Counted from the first letter of the stretch, positions 21,892-30,170 are shown. The stretch is 30,248 nt of DNA from an uncultured Eubacteriales bacterium (GCA_900553295.1 USCR01000010.1:1-30248), one strand, 5' to 3'. Program-made: numbers and translations. The notes: generated from the sequence alone by a model not told the origin.

Positions 21892-23400
21892 TTATTTTTC
21901 CACGGGTACGAAACGGATTACATTCCAGCTGAGGGCGGGAATGCGCAGGGTAGCCTTTTCACCGTCCACCATGCCGCCGGGGCCCTGGGTGGGATAGACG
22001 GTATAGGGAGCGTCTTCCGTGTTGGCGGCCTTCACGTCATCATGGTGGAGCAGGATATGCTCGCCCACGCGCAGGTCGCCCATGCCGTGCAGGTCAACAT
22101 CCAGGGTAAAATCCTCCCGCTGGTGGCGGTTGACGCAGAAAACCGTTACCGTGCCGTCCTCCTCCCGGGTGGCGGCGGCGTCCAGGTAAGGCACCTTTTC
22201 ATAGTCCTTGCAATCGTAGCAGGGGCTGTCCACCGCCGCAAGCAGGGAAGTACCACGGGCATAGCGGGACATGTGCTGGAAGGGATAATAGGTGGTTTGC
22301 GCCCAGCATCCGCCGCCGTCGCGGGTCAGGATGGGCGCGATGACGTTCACCAACTGCGCCAGGCAGGCGATCTTCACGCGATCAGCGTGGCGCAGGAACG
22401 TGATGAGAATCGAACCGGTGAGCAGCGCATCCTCAAAGTTGTAGACGTCCTCCACCAGGGCCGGGGCGCGCCCCCAGCGCTCGGGCTTTTTGCCGTTGTC
22501 CTGCTCGCCGCTGTGGTAGCACAGGTTCCACTCATCAAAGGAGAGATGAATGAACTTGCGGGCATGCTTCTTGCCCTTCACAGCGTCGCAAAGGGCAATG
22601 ACGGAGCGGATGAAATCATCCATGTCCATGGTTTGCGCCAGGAAATCCTCGGTGCTGTTGGTGGGGTGACCGTAGTAGCGGTGCAGGGAAATATAGTCAA
22701 TATTGTCATAGCATTCGTCCAGCACGGCCCACTCCCATTCTCCAAAGGTGGACATGCCGAAACCGGAGGAACCGCAGGCCACCAGCTCAATGGAAGGGTC
22801 TACCCACTTCATCAGCTTGGCGGATTCGTTGGCGATGCGGGCATATTCCACGGGTGTCTTGCGGCCAATTTGCCAGGGACCGTCCATTTCATTGCCCAGG
22901 CACCACAAGTGGATGTTCAGCGGGTCCTTTTGCCCGTTGGCAATGCGCATGTCCGAAAACTTGCTGCCGCTGGGATGGTTGGCATACTCGATCACATCCC
23001 GTGCCTGCTCCGGGCCGCGGGTACCCAGGTTGATGCAATACATGGGGGAGATATTGGCCTTGTGGCACCAGTCGCAAAATTCATGCAGGCCCACCTCGTT
23101 GGTCTCTGTGGACGTCCAGGCAAGATCCAATCGCTTGGGGCGGTTGGGGCCCACGGAGTCCTCCCAGTTAAAGCCGGATACGAAGTTGCCGCCGGGGTAA
23201 CGCACGGTGGTTACGCCCAGGTTGCGCACCTTCTCCAGCACATCCTGCCGGAAACCCTGGGCGTCCGCGGTGGGGTGGCCGGGCTCATAAATGCCGCCAT
23301 ATACGGTGCGGCCCATGTGCTCGACGAAGGAACCATAGATGCGGGGATCAATCTGACCGATGGCGTATGCCTTGTCCAGGGTAATGCTTGCGTGCATCAT
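21892..23400 (-). CDS. abfA: Alpha-L-arabinofuranosidase, GH51
   Basis: 502 aa, no signal peptide, cytoplasmic, the standard bacterial AbfA length. ATG at 23400-23398 (a second ATG follows at 23397) with GGAGG upstream. Signatures: ARI-type N-terminus QIDPRIYGSFVEHMGR, VTTVRYPGGNFVSGFNWEDSVGP, acid/base Glu171 in CLGNEMDGPWQIG, nucleophile Glu290 in LSFDEWNLCYH, and AQLVNVIAPILT. It removes alpha-1,2/1,3/1,5-linked arabinofuranose from imported arabino-oligosaccharides. It is the first gene of the three-gene arabinosidase operon, and its promoter region carries the 26-bp box shared with the importer operon. Confidence 0.96.
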   Translation of the reverse strand: MMHASITLDKAYAIGQIDPRIYGSFVEHMGRTVYGGIYEPGHPTADAQGFRQDVLEKVRNLGVTTVRYPGGNFVSGFNWEDSVGPNRPKRLDLAWTSTETNEVGLHEFCDWCHKANISPMYCINLGTRGPEQARDVIEYANHPSGSKFSDMRIANGQKDPLNIHLWCLGNEMDGPWQIGRKTPVEYARIANESAKLMKWVDPSIELVACGSSGFGMSTFGEWEWAVLDECYDNIDYISLHRYYGHPTNSTEDFLAQTMDMDDFIRSVIALCDAVKGKKHARKFIHLSFDEWNLCYHSGEQDNGKKPERWGRAPALVEDVYNFEDALLTGSILITFLRHADRVKIACLAQLVNVIAPILTRDGGGCWAQTTYYPFQHMSRYARGTSLLAAVDSPCYDCKDYEKVPYLDAAATREEDGTVTVFCVNRHQREDFTLDVDLHGMGDLRVGEHILLHHDDVKAANTEDAPYTVYPTQGPGGMVDGEKATLRIPALSWNVIRFVPVEK

Positions 23401-23442
23401 TGTCCAGGTCCTCCTTGCAAATCATGTGTTTACGCTATGCGC

Positions 23443-23478
23443 GTTTGTGATGACGGATAAACGTATGGTATCACAAAC
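23443..23478. repeat. Inverted repeat around the GH51 -10 region
   Basis: GTTTGTGAT (23443-23451) and its exact reverse complement ATCACAAAC (23470-23478) are separated by 18 bases. On the minus strand one arm sits in the -35/-10 spacer and the other just past the -10. It could be a bipartite operator for a looping or dimer-of-dimer repressor. Confidence 0.55.
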
Positions 23479-23518
23479 CCGTCCAAGGAGGCAGATAGAA
23501 TCGTTTTGGAAACTTGGA
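23457..23518 (-). promoter_or_regulatory. GH51 operon promoter with upstream 26-bp activator box
   Basis: On the minus strand the box (23518-23493) begins TCCAAGTTT and ends GATTCTATCT. Six bases later comes -35 TTGGAC (23486-23481). The -10 is weak: GTTTAT (23462-23457) at 18-bp spacing is the best reading. A good -35, a poor -10 and an adjacent upstream box fit an activator-dependent promoter. The box matches 23 of 26 bases of the element before the importer operon. Confidence 0.65.
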
Positions 23519-23566
23519 TAATCATCAGGGATTTCCGCGGGGGAGCGGTTACAGCGGGAGGCTCGG

Positions 23567-23595
23567 TTGACGGTGGACAGGCGGTAGGGTATAAT
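23567..23595 (+). promoter_or_regulatory. Promoter of the histidine kinase gene
   Basis: Near-consensus -35 TTGACG (23567-23572), exact 17-bp spacer, -10 TATAAT (23590-23595). The predicted leader is about 30 bases, with GAGGAG at 23621-23626 before ATG 23634. Confidence 0.8.
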
Positions 23596-23633
23596 GGCCT
23601 CACAGTTTGAGCCTGCAAAAGAGGAGAAGACGG

Positions 23634-25421
23634 ATGTTTTCGCACAGGTCGTATTCGATTTATGGACGCATTGTCATTATTGTGCTGATTCCCATGCTGC
23701 TGCTTACCTGCCTGCTGTTGGGCGTATACCAGGTGTTTTACGGGATGTCCCTGGAGCAGGCCAAGGAGAACTTTACCTTGCAGACGCAGCAGTATACCAA
23801 CAGCTTTGAACGACGCTTTGAAAACATTGCTGCACTGGCCCAGAATGTGGGATATTCCGAAGGTGTGCAGAAATACTTTGCACAAATGACCTCCCAGGAG
23901 CGCGTAAGCAGCTACAAGACGGTGCGCCAGTTCTTTTCCACCGTTTCCAAAACGGTGCCGGGGGTACAGGCCATTTATGTGGGCAACAACGATGGCGTGT
24001 TTATCGAGTCCGGAAATGGGAACCTGCGCTACTTCCAGGCGAACATCCTGAACCGTGACCTGTGGGCGGGGGAGCGCAAACAGGCCGGCTTTACCGATAT
24101 GTTTCGCACGGAAAACAGTGAAGCACCCCGTCACTGCATTTATTATGCGCCCATTGGCATTATCACGCCCATCAGCCTGATGAATGAGGCCGACGTGCTC
24201 ACCTGCGGGGTACTGATCGATGTGGGACAACTTTTTCATGATGCATCACCAGCCAGTCAGGCCATTGCCGAGGTATTGCTCTATCAGGGCCAGGTAATTG
24301 CCTCCAGCGCGGAACTATCAACGGAGCAGACCCAGGCATTGGAGCTGGCAGCGTCCGGCCAACAGGCAGGGGATGATGCCACGATCCGCATTGGCCAGGA
24401 TGATTACCTGATCGGCATGGAAACGCTTTCCAGTGGCAACGGCCTGACCCTTGGCTGCATTGCACCCGTTTCGATGATGATGCGGGAAATCAACAACCTT
24501 AGCGTGTTCATGTGGGTTTGTATGGCGGGATGCCTGGTGCTGGTGGCACTGCTGATGAGCCTCTTGCGGCAAAGCATCGTTAAGCCCATCAAGACCATGG
24601 TGCAGGATATGTGCATGATTACCAGCAAGCGGACAACCATCCATGCCTCCAACGTGGCGGAGCTGAACCTGCTGGCAAACGGCATCAATGACATGCTGCA
24701 AAAATTGACCCAGAGCCAGGAGCAAGAGATGCGGAACATGGAGCGCATCCACGAGCTGGAGTATAACAAGATGGAGGCGGAGATGTTCGCCTACCGTAGC
24801 CAGATGAACCCGCACTTTCTGTTCAATACCCTCAACAGCATGGTGGGCATGTCCGTACACTATCGCATTGAACCGCTGGAACAGCTGAGCACGGCGCTTT
24901 CGGAGTGCATGCAATATGCCTTGCGTGCGCCGGATCGCGTGGTGCTGGAGCAGGAATTGCAGCACCTGGACAGTTACATGCGCATCCTGCAAATCCGCAT
25001 GCCGGACAGATACCGCCTGCTGCAGCAGGTGGAGGAGGAGGCGCTGGGGTGCTCCGTATTGAGCCTGATGCTTCAGCCCCTGGTGGAGAATGCCCTGCAA
25101 CATGGCTTCCATGACTACCAGAAACAGGTTCCCTGCACCATTTCGGTACAGGCCTGGATTGACCGGGCGTGCGGCATGCTGCATGTGCGCGTTACCGACA
25201 ATGGGAAAGGCATCACGAAGGAGAAATTGTCCGTGGTGCTGGCGCGTATGGAGATGCAGGGACCCCTTGAGGATCGGGAGCATATTGCCCTGATCAATAT
25301 TTCCCGCCGCTTGCGCATTGCCTATGCGGGGCGCAGCAGCTTGCGGATTACCACCCGCGTAGGCTGCTTTACCTGTGTGGAGATTCAGATACCCGTGGAG
25401 CGTATGGCATCCTTGCGGTAA
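23634..25421 (+). CDS. Sensor histidine kinase, YesM type
   Basis: 595 aa, ATG 23634. Membrane span one is at about residues 12-35 (IVIIVLIPMLLLTCLLLGVY) and span two at about 289-311. Between them lies an extracellular sensor domain of roughly 250 residues, likely a double-Cache fold (QAIYVGNNDGVFIESG, IITPISLMNEADVLTCGVLIDV). A HAMP linker follows (LRQSIVKPIKTMVQDM), then the His_kinase (PF06580) block with phospho-accepting His394 in QMNPHFLFNTLNSM, and a HATPase_c domain with LQPLVENALQHGF (N box) and VTDNGKGI (G box). YesM kinases usually sense extracellular oligosaccharides and pair with YesN regulators. Here the partner is encoded convergently, and the two genes overlap at their 3' ends by 37 bases. 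It is divergent from the GH51 operon. Confidence 0.93.
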   Translation: MFSHRSYSIYGRIVIIVLIPMLLLTCLLLGVYQVFYGMSLEQAKENFTLQTQQYTNSFERRFENIAALAQNVGYSEGVQKYFAQMTSQERVSSYKTVRQFFSTVSKTVPGVQAIYVGNNDGVFIESGNGNLRYFQANILNRDLWAGERKQAGFTDMFRTENSEAPRHCIYYAPIGIITPISLMNEADVLTCGVLIDVGQLFHDASPASQAIAEVLLYQGQVIASSAELSTEQTQALELAASGQQAGDDATIRIGQDDYLIGMETLSSGNGLTLGCIAPVSMMMREINNLSVFMWVCMAGCLVLVALLMSLLRQSIVKPIKTMVQDMCMITSKRTTIHASNVAELNLLANGINDMLQKLTQSQEQEMRNMERIHELEYNKMEAEMFAYRSQMNPHFLFNTLNSMVGMSVHYRIEPLEQLSTALSECMQYALRAPDRVVLEQELQHLDSYMRILQIRMPDRYRLLQQVEEEALGCSVLSLMLQPLVENALQHGFHDYQKQVPCTISVQAWIDRACGMLHVRVTDNGKGITKEKLSVVLARMEMQGPLEDREHIALINISRRLRIAYAGRSSLRITTRVGCFTCVEIQIPVERMASLR

Positions 25422-26419
25422 CCCTCCGGGGACGTGCCAAAAGTCTTTTTGAACACCCTGGAGAAATACGCGCTGTCGGTATACCCTACCCGTTCAGATA
25501 TTTCCTGAACGGGTTTATTGCTGTCCAGCAGCGCCTGAGCGGCCAAATGCATGCGTACATGCTTGAGAAAATTCATCACCGTCATGCCGCTATGCTCCCG
25601 GAAACTGCTGCACAGATATGCCTTATTTACAAAGAAATGCTCCGCGAGCTCATTCAGGGTTAAGGGACTCGCCAAATGCTCCAGGATGTACGCCTGGATT
25701 TGCGCCGTTTCCGCGTCCAGGGAAAACCGAAAATGCAGCTGCATGCTTTGCTTGGCTTCCGCGATCATGGCCGGGAGGTTGGCAAAGCTTTTTTCGGCCC
25801 GGCTGATGCCAATGCCGCCCGGGAGATGGCGCAATATCTCCGGAGGCTTTCCCACCGGGTTGGACAGGTAGGCCAATGCCATGCCGTCCTCCGTGGTGGG
25901 GTCCATGCCCACAGCACAGTGACGCTCCTCCTGCAGGCTGATGGCTTGCTTGCAGGGGGAGTCCATATGCCCGCAGCAGAGTACCCGGCACTCCGGGTAA
26001 GCCCGCTCAATGGTCTGGCACAGGGACAAACGCCGGGAAGTGTGCTCATCCAGAAAAGTGGCATCCAGCCGCTGAATCAACGCGGCCATGTCCTTGCGGG
26101 TAATGGGCTTGGTAAGATAATCGATCACACCGTTTCGGATGCCTTCCCGGGCGGCGGAAAAATCGCTGTACGCGGAGATAATCACCATGCGTACGGGGAT
26201 TTTTTCCTGCACGCATACGGAAATGAGCTTGCGCCCGCTCATGCGGTCCATGCGCAAGTCCGTAAAAACCACATCGCAGGCGTTTTTTCGCAGAAAGTCC
26301 AGGGCCTCCTGACCATCGGAAAAGGAGCCGGCTATGTGATAATTGGGATAGTCTGCCAGCAAACTTTCCAGACAGCGAATCGTCCAGATTTCATCGTCCA
26401 CCAGGATTACCTTGGGCAT
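25385..26419 (-). CDS. Response regulator with AraC-type DNA-binding domain, YesN type
   Basis: 344 aa. ATG 26419 has GGAGGAGG nine bases upstream; a TTG two codons earlier is less likely. The receiver (1-120) has VDDE (Asp8-Asp9), phospho-acceptor Asp54 in VVFTDLRMDRMSG, a serine switch position in IISAYSDF, and Lys104 in YLTKPI. A variable middle section of about 125 residues is followed by two AraC helix-turn-helix units at about 250-338 (LTLNELAEHFFVNKAYLCSSFREHSGMTVMNFLKHVRM and VQEISERVGYTDSAYFSRVFKKTFGTSPEGYRK). It should activate glycan-use genes when phosphorylated by the convergent YesM-like kinase. It is divergent from the importer operon. Confidence 0.94.
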   Translation of the reverse strand: MPKVILVDDEIWTIRCLESLLADYPNYHIAGSFSDGQEALDFLRKNACDVVFTDLRMDRMSGRKLISVCVQEKIPVRMVIISAYSDFSAAREGIRNGVIDYLTKPITRKDMAALIQRLDATFLDEHTSRRLSLCQTIERAYPECRVLCCGHMDSPCKQAISLQEERHCAVGMDPTTEDGMALAYLSNPVGKPPEILRHLPGGIGISRAEKSFANLPAMIAEAKQSMQLHFRFSLDAETAQIQAYILEHLASPLTLNELAEHFFVNKAYLCSSFREHSGMTVMNFLKHVRMHLAAQALLDSNKPVQEISERVGYTDSAYFSRVFKKTFGTSPEGYRKDAIRSTGI

Positions 26420-26450
26420 CTGCAAAAGCCTCCTCCGCTATTTTACGCCT

Positions 26451-26479
26451 ATTTTAGCATTGTTAATTTGCCAGGTCAA
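26451..26479 (-). promoter_or_regulatory. Promoter of the response regulator gene
   Basis: On the minus strand, -35 TTGACC (26479-26474), 17-bp spacer, -10 TAAAAT (26456-26451). The leader is about 25-30 bases. This near-consensus promoter suggests constitutive regulator expression. Confidence 0.72.
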
Positions 26480-26519
26480 CGCCATGAACAGTATTTCAGG
26501 GTATCAATTCATAAGATTG

Positions 26520-26545
26520 TCCAAGTTTTCAAGAAGATTCTATCT
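26520..26545 (+). promoter_or_regulatory. 26-bp putative activator box before the importer operon
   Basis: It begins TCCAAGTTTTC and ends GATTCTATCT. It is 23/26 identical to the minus-strand element at 23518-23493 upstream of GH51. In both cases it ends five or six bases before the -35 hexamer, a position typical of class II AraC-family activator sites. Confidence 0.72.
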
Positions 26546-26550
26546 AATCC

Positions 26551-26579
26551 TTGCACCCATGCTCGTGTTATGGTACATA
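26551..26579 (+). promoter_or_regulatory. Promoter of the importer operon
   Basis: -35 TTGCAC (26551-26556), 17-bp spacer, weak -10 TACATA (26574-26579). The transcription start would be near 26586, leaving a leader of about 20 bases before the TTG start at 26605. Confidence 0.6.
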
Positions 26580-26604
26580 CAGCCAGACGAGAGGGGCGAA
26601 GAAA

Positions 26605-27561
26605 TTGAAAGTACAGACACGGGCGATTTCCCCATACGTAAAAAAACGCAACCTGTGGAAGGAGATTTTCAAGAATAAGGAAATCTACCTTCTGGCGCTA
26701 CCGGCTGTAATCTGGTATATTGTTTTTTCCTACATGCCCATGGGCGGATTAACCCTCGCCTTTAAGAGCTTTAAGGCCAAGCTGGGCATATGGGGCAGCC
26801 CATGGGTGGGGTGGACACACTTCGAGTCCTTGTTCCAGGACCCCGCCTTTGCCCGCTCGGTGGGGATTACCCTGTGGATCAACCTGGTGGAACTGCTCTT
26901 GTGCTTTCCGGCGCCGATTCTCCTGGCGCTGATGCTCAATGAGCTGCGCCTGGGCAGGTACAAGAAAATTTTGCAGACGGTTTTCACCTTCCCGCATTTT
27001 CTCTCCTGGGTTATTATTGGCAGCATAGTCAAAAACCTGTTCAGCATTGACGGCGTTATCAATGGATTGATGGCCGGGCTGGGCATGGATAAAGTGAGCT
27101 TCCTGGGCAATAAGGACTTCTTCCGGCCGCTGCTGTATTGCAGTGAAATATGGAAAGAAGCAGGCTGGTCCTCCATTATTTATCTTGCCGCCATCAGCGG
27201 CGTGGACCCGGAGCTGTATGAGGTGGCGGAGATCGACGGCGCCACGCGGTTGCAGCGGATTATACACATTACGCTTCCCGGCGTGATGCCCACCATTGCC
27301 ATTATGCTGGTGTTGCAGATGGGCGGCATCATGGGCGGACACTTTGACCAGATTTATAACCTGCAAAACGACGTGATTGCGTCCGCTGCGGAAACCCTGA
27401 ACATGTATATCTACCGCATCACCTTCCAGCGGACCCCCAATTATGGATTCTCCACGGCGGTCAGCCTGTTCTGCTCCGTGATTAACATGCTGCTGCTGCT
27501 GTTCACCAACAAGCAGGCCGAACGCTTCGGCGGCGTGGGATTGATGGGAGGAATCAAGTAA
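26605..27561 (+). CDS. Carbohydrate ABC transporter permease, LplB type, TTG start
   Basis: 318 aa. There is no suitable ATG; TTG 26605 follows GAGGGG (26591-26596) at 8-base spacing. The upstream frame to 26551 starts inside the promoter, so it is rejected. Six likely spans begin with IYLLALPAVIWYIVFSYMPMGG, the usual LplB opening. The EAA loop that contacts the ATPase is present: LYEVAEIDGATRLQRIIHITLPGVMPT. LplB/YtcP systems import oligosaccharides from plant polysaccharides such as rhamnogalacturonan, xylan or arabinan fragments. It is the first gene of the importer operon, with the second permease starting directly after its stop. Confidence 0.93.
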   Translation: MKVQTRAISPYVKKRNLWKEIFKNKEIYLLALPAVIWYIVFSYMPMGGLTLAFKSFKAKLGIWGSPWVGWTHFESLFQDPAFARSVGITLWINLVELLLCFPAPILLALMLNELRLGRYKKILQTVFTFPHFLSWVIIGSIVKNLFSIDGVINGLMAGLGMDKVSFLGNKDFFRPLLYCSEIWKEAGWSSIIYLAAISGVDPELYEVAEIDGATRLQRIIHITLPGVMPTIAIMLVLQMGGIMGGHFDQIYNLQNDVIASAAETLNMYIYRITFQRTPNYGFSTAVSLFCSVINMLLLLFTNKQAERFGGVGLMGGIK

Positions 27562-28461
27562 ATGTTGCGTCGCAAGGGTGGCTATAAACATAATGGGTTA
27601 TCCCCCATGGATGTGGTACTGGGCATTGTGCTGTCCATACTGGGGCTCTTGGTAGTGCTCCCCTTTTACAATGCGATTATGATTTCCTTTGTAACAGAAG
27701 CGGAGTACTTCAAAACGCCCTTTGTATTCTATCCCCATGCGCCTACATTGGAAGCCTACCGCACGCTGCTGGAAACGGGCAATATTCTGGTGGGCTATGG
27801 CAATACGCTTTTTCACATTGCCGTGGCATTGCCTGTGAGCATGTTCATGACCTTTTCCCTGGGCTATGTGCTCAGCCGGCCGGCTTTCCCGGGACGTAAG
27901 CTGCTGTACATCTTTGTGCTGATTACCATGCTTTTCAGCGGCGGCATGGTGCCCAGCTTCCTGCTGATTCGGAGCCTGGGGCTGATGAACACTCGGTGGT
28001 CGGTGGTCCTCTCTTGCTTGATGAGCACGTATTACGCCGTGCTGGTCACCAACTTTATCCGTTCCCTGCCCGTGTCTTTGCTGGAATCCGCACGGCTGGA
28101 CGGCGCGTCGGAAACCACCATTCTGCTGCGCATCGTGCTGCCGCTGTCCAAACCCATCATTGCGACCATTGCGCTGTTCTATACGGTGGATAAGTGGAAC
28201 GAGTGGTGGAACTCCATGCTCTACATTAACCGCACGGAAATGTACCCCCTGCAGCTGATCCTGCAAAATATCATCAATACGTATCAGAGCGCGGAGCAGC
28301 GGAACATCGCCTCTGCCGACGCCCTTACGCACCTGAAAACCTTTTCCATGGGCATCAAAATGGCGGCGATCGTCGTTACCATGCTGCCGATCATGTGCGT
28401 GTTTCCGTTCCTGCAGCGCTTCTTTGTGAAGGGAATTATGATTGGCGCAGTGAAGGGCTGA
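27562..28461 (+). CDS. Carbohydrate ABC transporter permease, YtcP/LplC type
   Basis: 299 aa. ATG 27562 is immediately after the stop of the first permease, with GGGAGGA upstream. Six likely spans begin with MDVVLGIVLSILGLLVVLPFYNAIMISF. Family motifs include LGYVLSRPAFPGRKLLYIFVLITMLFSGGMVPSFLLIRSLGL and the EAA loop SLLESARLDGASETTILLRIVLPLSKP. The C-terminus FVKGIMIGAVKG is the standard YtcP ending. It forms the translocation pore with the LplB-type permease; no ATPase is encoded nearby, as is usual for this class. Confidence 0.94.
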   Translation: MLRRKGGYKHNGLSPMDVVLGIVLSILGLLVVLPFYNAIMISFVTEAEYFKTPFVFYPHAPTLEAYRTLLETGNILVGYGNTLFHIAVALPVSMFMTFSLGYVLSRPAFPGRKLLYIFVLITMLFSGGMVPSFLLIRSLGLMNTRWSVVLSCLMSTYYAVLVTNFIRSLPVSLLESARLDGASETTILLRIVLPLSKPIIATIALFYTVDKWNEWWNSMLYINRTEMYPLQLILQNIINTYQSAEQRNIASADALTHLKTFSMGIKMAAIVVTMLPIMCVFPFLQRFFVKGIMIGAVKG

Positions 28462-28474
28462 CGAAGTTTGTTAT

Positions 28475-28490
28475 CTGCTTGCAAGAGCAG
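28475..28490 (+). other. Intercistronic stem-loop before the binding-protein gene
   Basis: CTGCT (28475-28479) pairs with AGCAG (28486-28490), and TTATCT/AGATAA can pair further out with a bulge. There is no U-tract. It may protect or process the binding-protein mRNA. Confidence 0.4.
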
Positions 28491-28520
28491 AACAAGATAA
28501 TTTCATAAGGAGGTAACCCC

Positions 28521-30170
28521 ATGAAAACCAAGAAACTCGTGGCACTGTTCCTGAGCGTCCTGATGCTGCTGAGCAGCGCATCCGCCCTGGCAGCGGACAA
28601 GGAAGATGTGGTTTATAAGGAAGAGGACATTGCCCGCGCCAAGGAGTACACCGATACCCTGGACACCAGCGGCAAGACCTACGACAAGCACCTGACCATT
28701 GAGGTCGCCAGCGAAATGCTGGACGCCACCGCGGACTACAACCAGGGCAGCGTCGGCAGCCAGTGGTTTACCGAGCACTTCAACTACGACTTTGACATCC
28801 TGGCCATCCCGGACAGCAATGCCAACGATAAGATCCGCACGATGATTAACTCCGGCGATGTGCCCGACGTGCTGCGCTGGAATGGCTTTGACATCAACGA
28901 GATCAACTCCTACATCGATCAGGGGCTGTTCTACCGCTTGCCCGATGATTGGAAGGAGCGCTGGCCCAACATTGCCTATACCCAGAGCCTGGTGCCCGTT
29001 GCGCAAGCCCTGGAAGAAAAGACCGGCGGCACCTATTCGCTCTTCCGCGTGGTCATGTACCACTATTATCCCGGCGACGTGGTGGTGAATCACGAGTCCG
29101 TCTACCTGCGCGAAGACTGGGCCAATGCGGTTGGCTTTGAGATCAAGGATGCCTATACGGCCAGCGAAATCATGGAATATGCGCGCCTGGTGAAGGAACA
29201 GGATCCCGGCAACGTGGGCGCCAATCTGATTCCCTTGGCGGGCAACACCGGCTACCTGGCCAATCTGTTCATCCGCGCGACCTATCCGCAGTATGAGCGT
29301 ATCTACAAGAACGATGCGGGCGAATATGTCTGGGGCTTCTCCGATGAGCAGACGCTGGAAGGCCTGAAGCTGATGAAGCAGGCCTATGACGAGGGCCTGA
29401 TTAGCCCCGAATTCTATGTGTACAGCGAAGGCGATGCCCTGAATACCTTCCGCGTTTCCGGCGTGGCCGCTGCGGTGGTGAATCCCGGTAGCGTATGCGG
29501 CACGGTGCGCGATGGCTTCCTGAACGACCTCAAGCTGGATGAATCCGCATGGCATCAGGCGGCAATCATTGGCGAAGACGGTTACTACCACGACTATGCC
29601 AATGACAACTTCTGGGGCGCTACCTACTTCTCTGCGGATATTGACCCCGAAGTATTCGAGCGGTACATGGACATTGTGGACTTCATGGTGTCCGACAACG
29701 GTGCTGACCTGCGCTGCAACGGTATGCGCTACATCGACTGGGACTTTGATGCAGATGGCAAGAAGTATGCGCTTTATGACACCACCAAGTACCGCCGCAT
29801 GAGTGACTCCAACTTCTGGCCCATTTACACGCTGCTGGGCGCCTGCGGTGACGACAATGGCTTTAACCCCGAGCCCGCGGACGCCAGCGAGGAGTCCCTG
29901 TTCTATGCCAACCAGCTGAATACTGTTTACGAGGCCAAGCTCAGCCGCCTGACCGACAACAGCATTCTGGAGCGTGATTGGGAAAGCTACGGCTTCAGCA
30001 GCGATGCCCAGACGGCCTTGACTGCCATTGATTATCAGAGCCTGGTTGCGAACCTGATTGTGGCGGAGGGCGACCTGGAAGAGAACTGGAAAAAGGTAAT
30101 TGAAGAGAACGCGTACATTGTTCAGCCCGCGCTGGATGAGCTGAATGAGACTTTTGGACAGGCGAAGTAA
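28521..30170 (+). CDS. Carbohydrate ABC transporter extracellular substrate-binding protein, LplA type
   Basis: 549 aa, with AAGGAGG at 28507-28513 before ATG 28521. The signal peptide MKTKKLVALFLSVLMLLSSASALAAD ends in an ALA/AD signal-peptidase-I site; there is no lipobox cysteine, which is unusual for a Gram-positive binding protein. The length and the motifs NDKIRTMINSGDVPDVLRW, VYLREDWANAVGFE, TLEGLKLMKQAYDEGLISPEFY and WGATYFSADIDPEVFERYMDIVDFM match the LplA/SBP_bac family for large oligosaccharides. It carries many aromatic residues (Trp, Tyr) suited to sugar stacking. It is the last gene of the importer operon seen here and should capture the arabino-oligosaccharides processed by the nearby GHs. 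Confidence 0.92.
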   Translation: MKTKKLVALFLSVLMLLSSASALAADKEDVVYKEEDIARAKEYTDTLDTSGKTYDKHLTIEVASEMLDATADYNQGSVGSQWFTEHFNYDFDILAIPDSNANDKIRTMINSGDVPDVLRWNGFDINEINSYIDQGLFYRLPDDWKERWPNIAYTQSLVPVAQALEEKTGGTYSLFRVVMYHYYPGDVVVNHESVYLREDWANAVGFEIKDAYTASEIMEYARLVKEQDPGNVGANLIPLAGNTGYLANLFIRATYPQYERIYKNDAGEYVWGFSDEQTLEGLKLMKQAYDEGLISPEFYVYSEGDALNTFRVSGVAAAVVNPGSVCGTVRDGFLNDLKLDESAWHQAAIIGEDGYYHDYANDNFWGATYFSADIDPEVFERYMDIVDFMVSDNGADLRCNGMRYIDWDFDADGKKYALYDTTKYRRMSDSNFWPIYTLLGACGDDNGFNPEPADASEESLFYANQLNTVYEAKLSRLTDNSILERDWESYGFSSDAQTALTAIDYQSLVANLIVAEGDLEENWKKVIEENAYIVQPALDELNETFGQAK

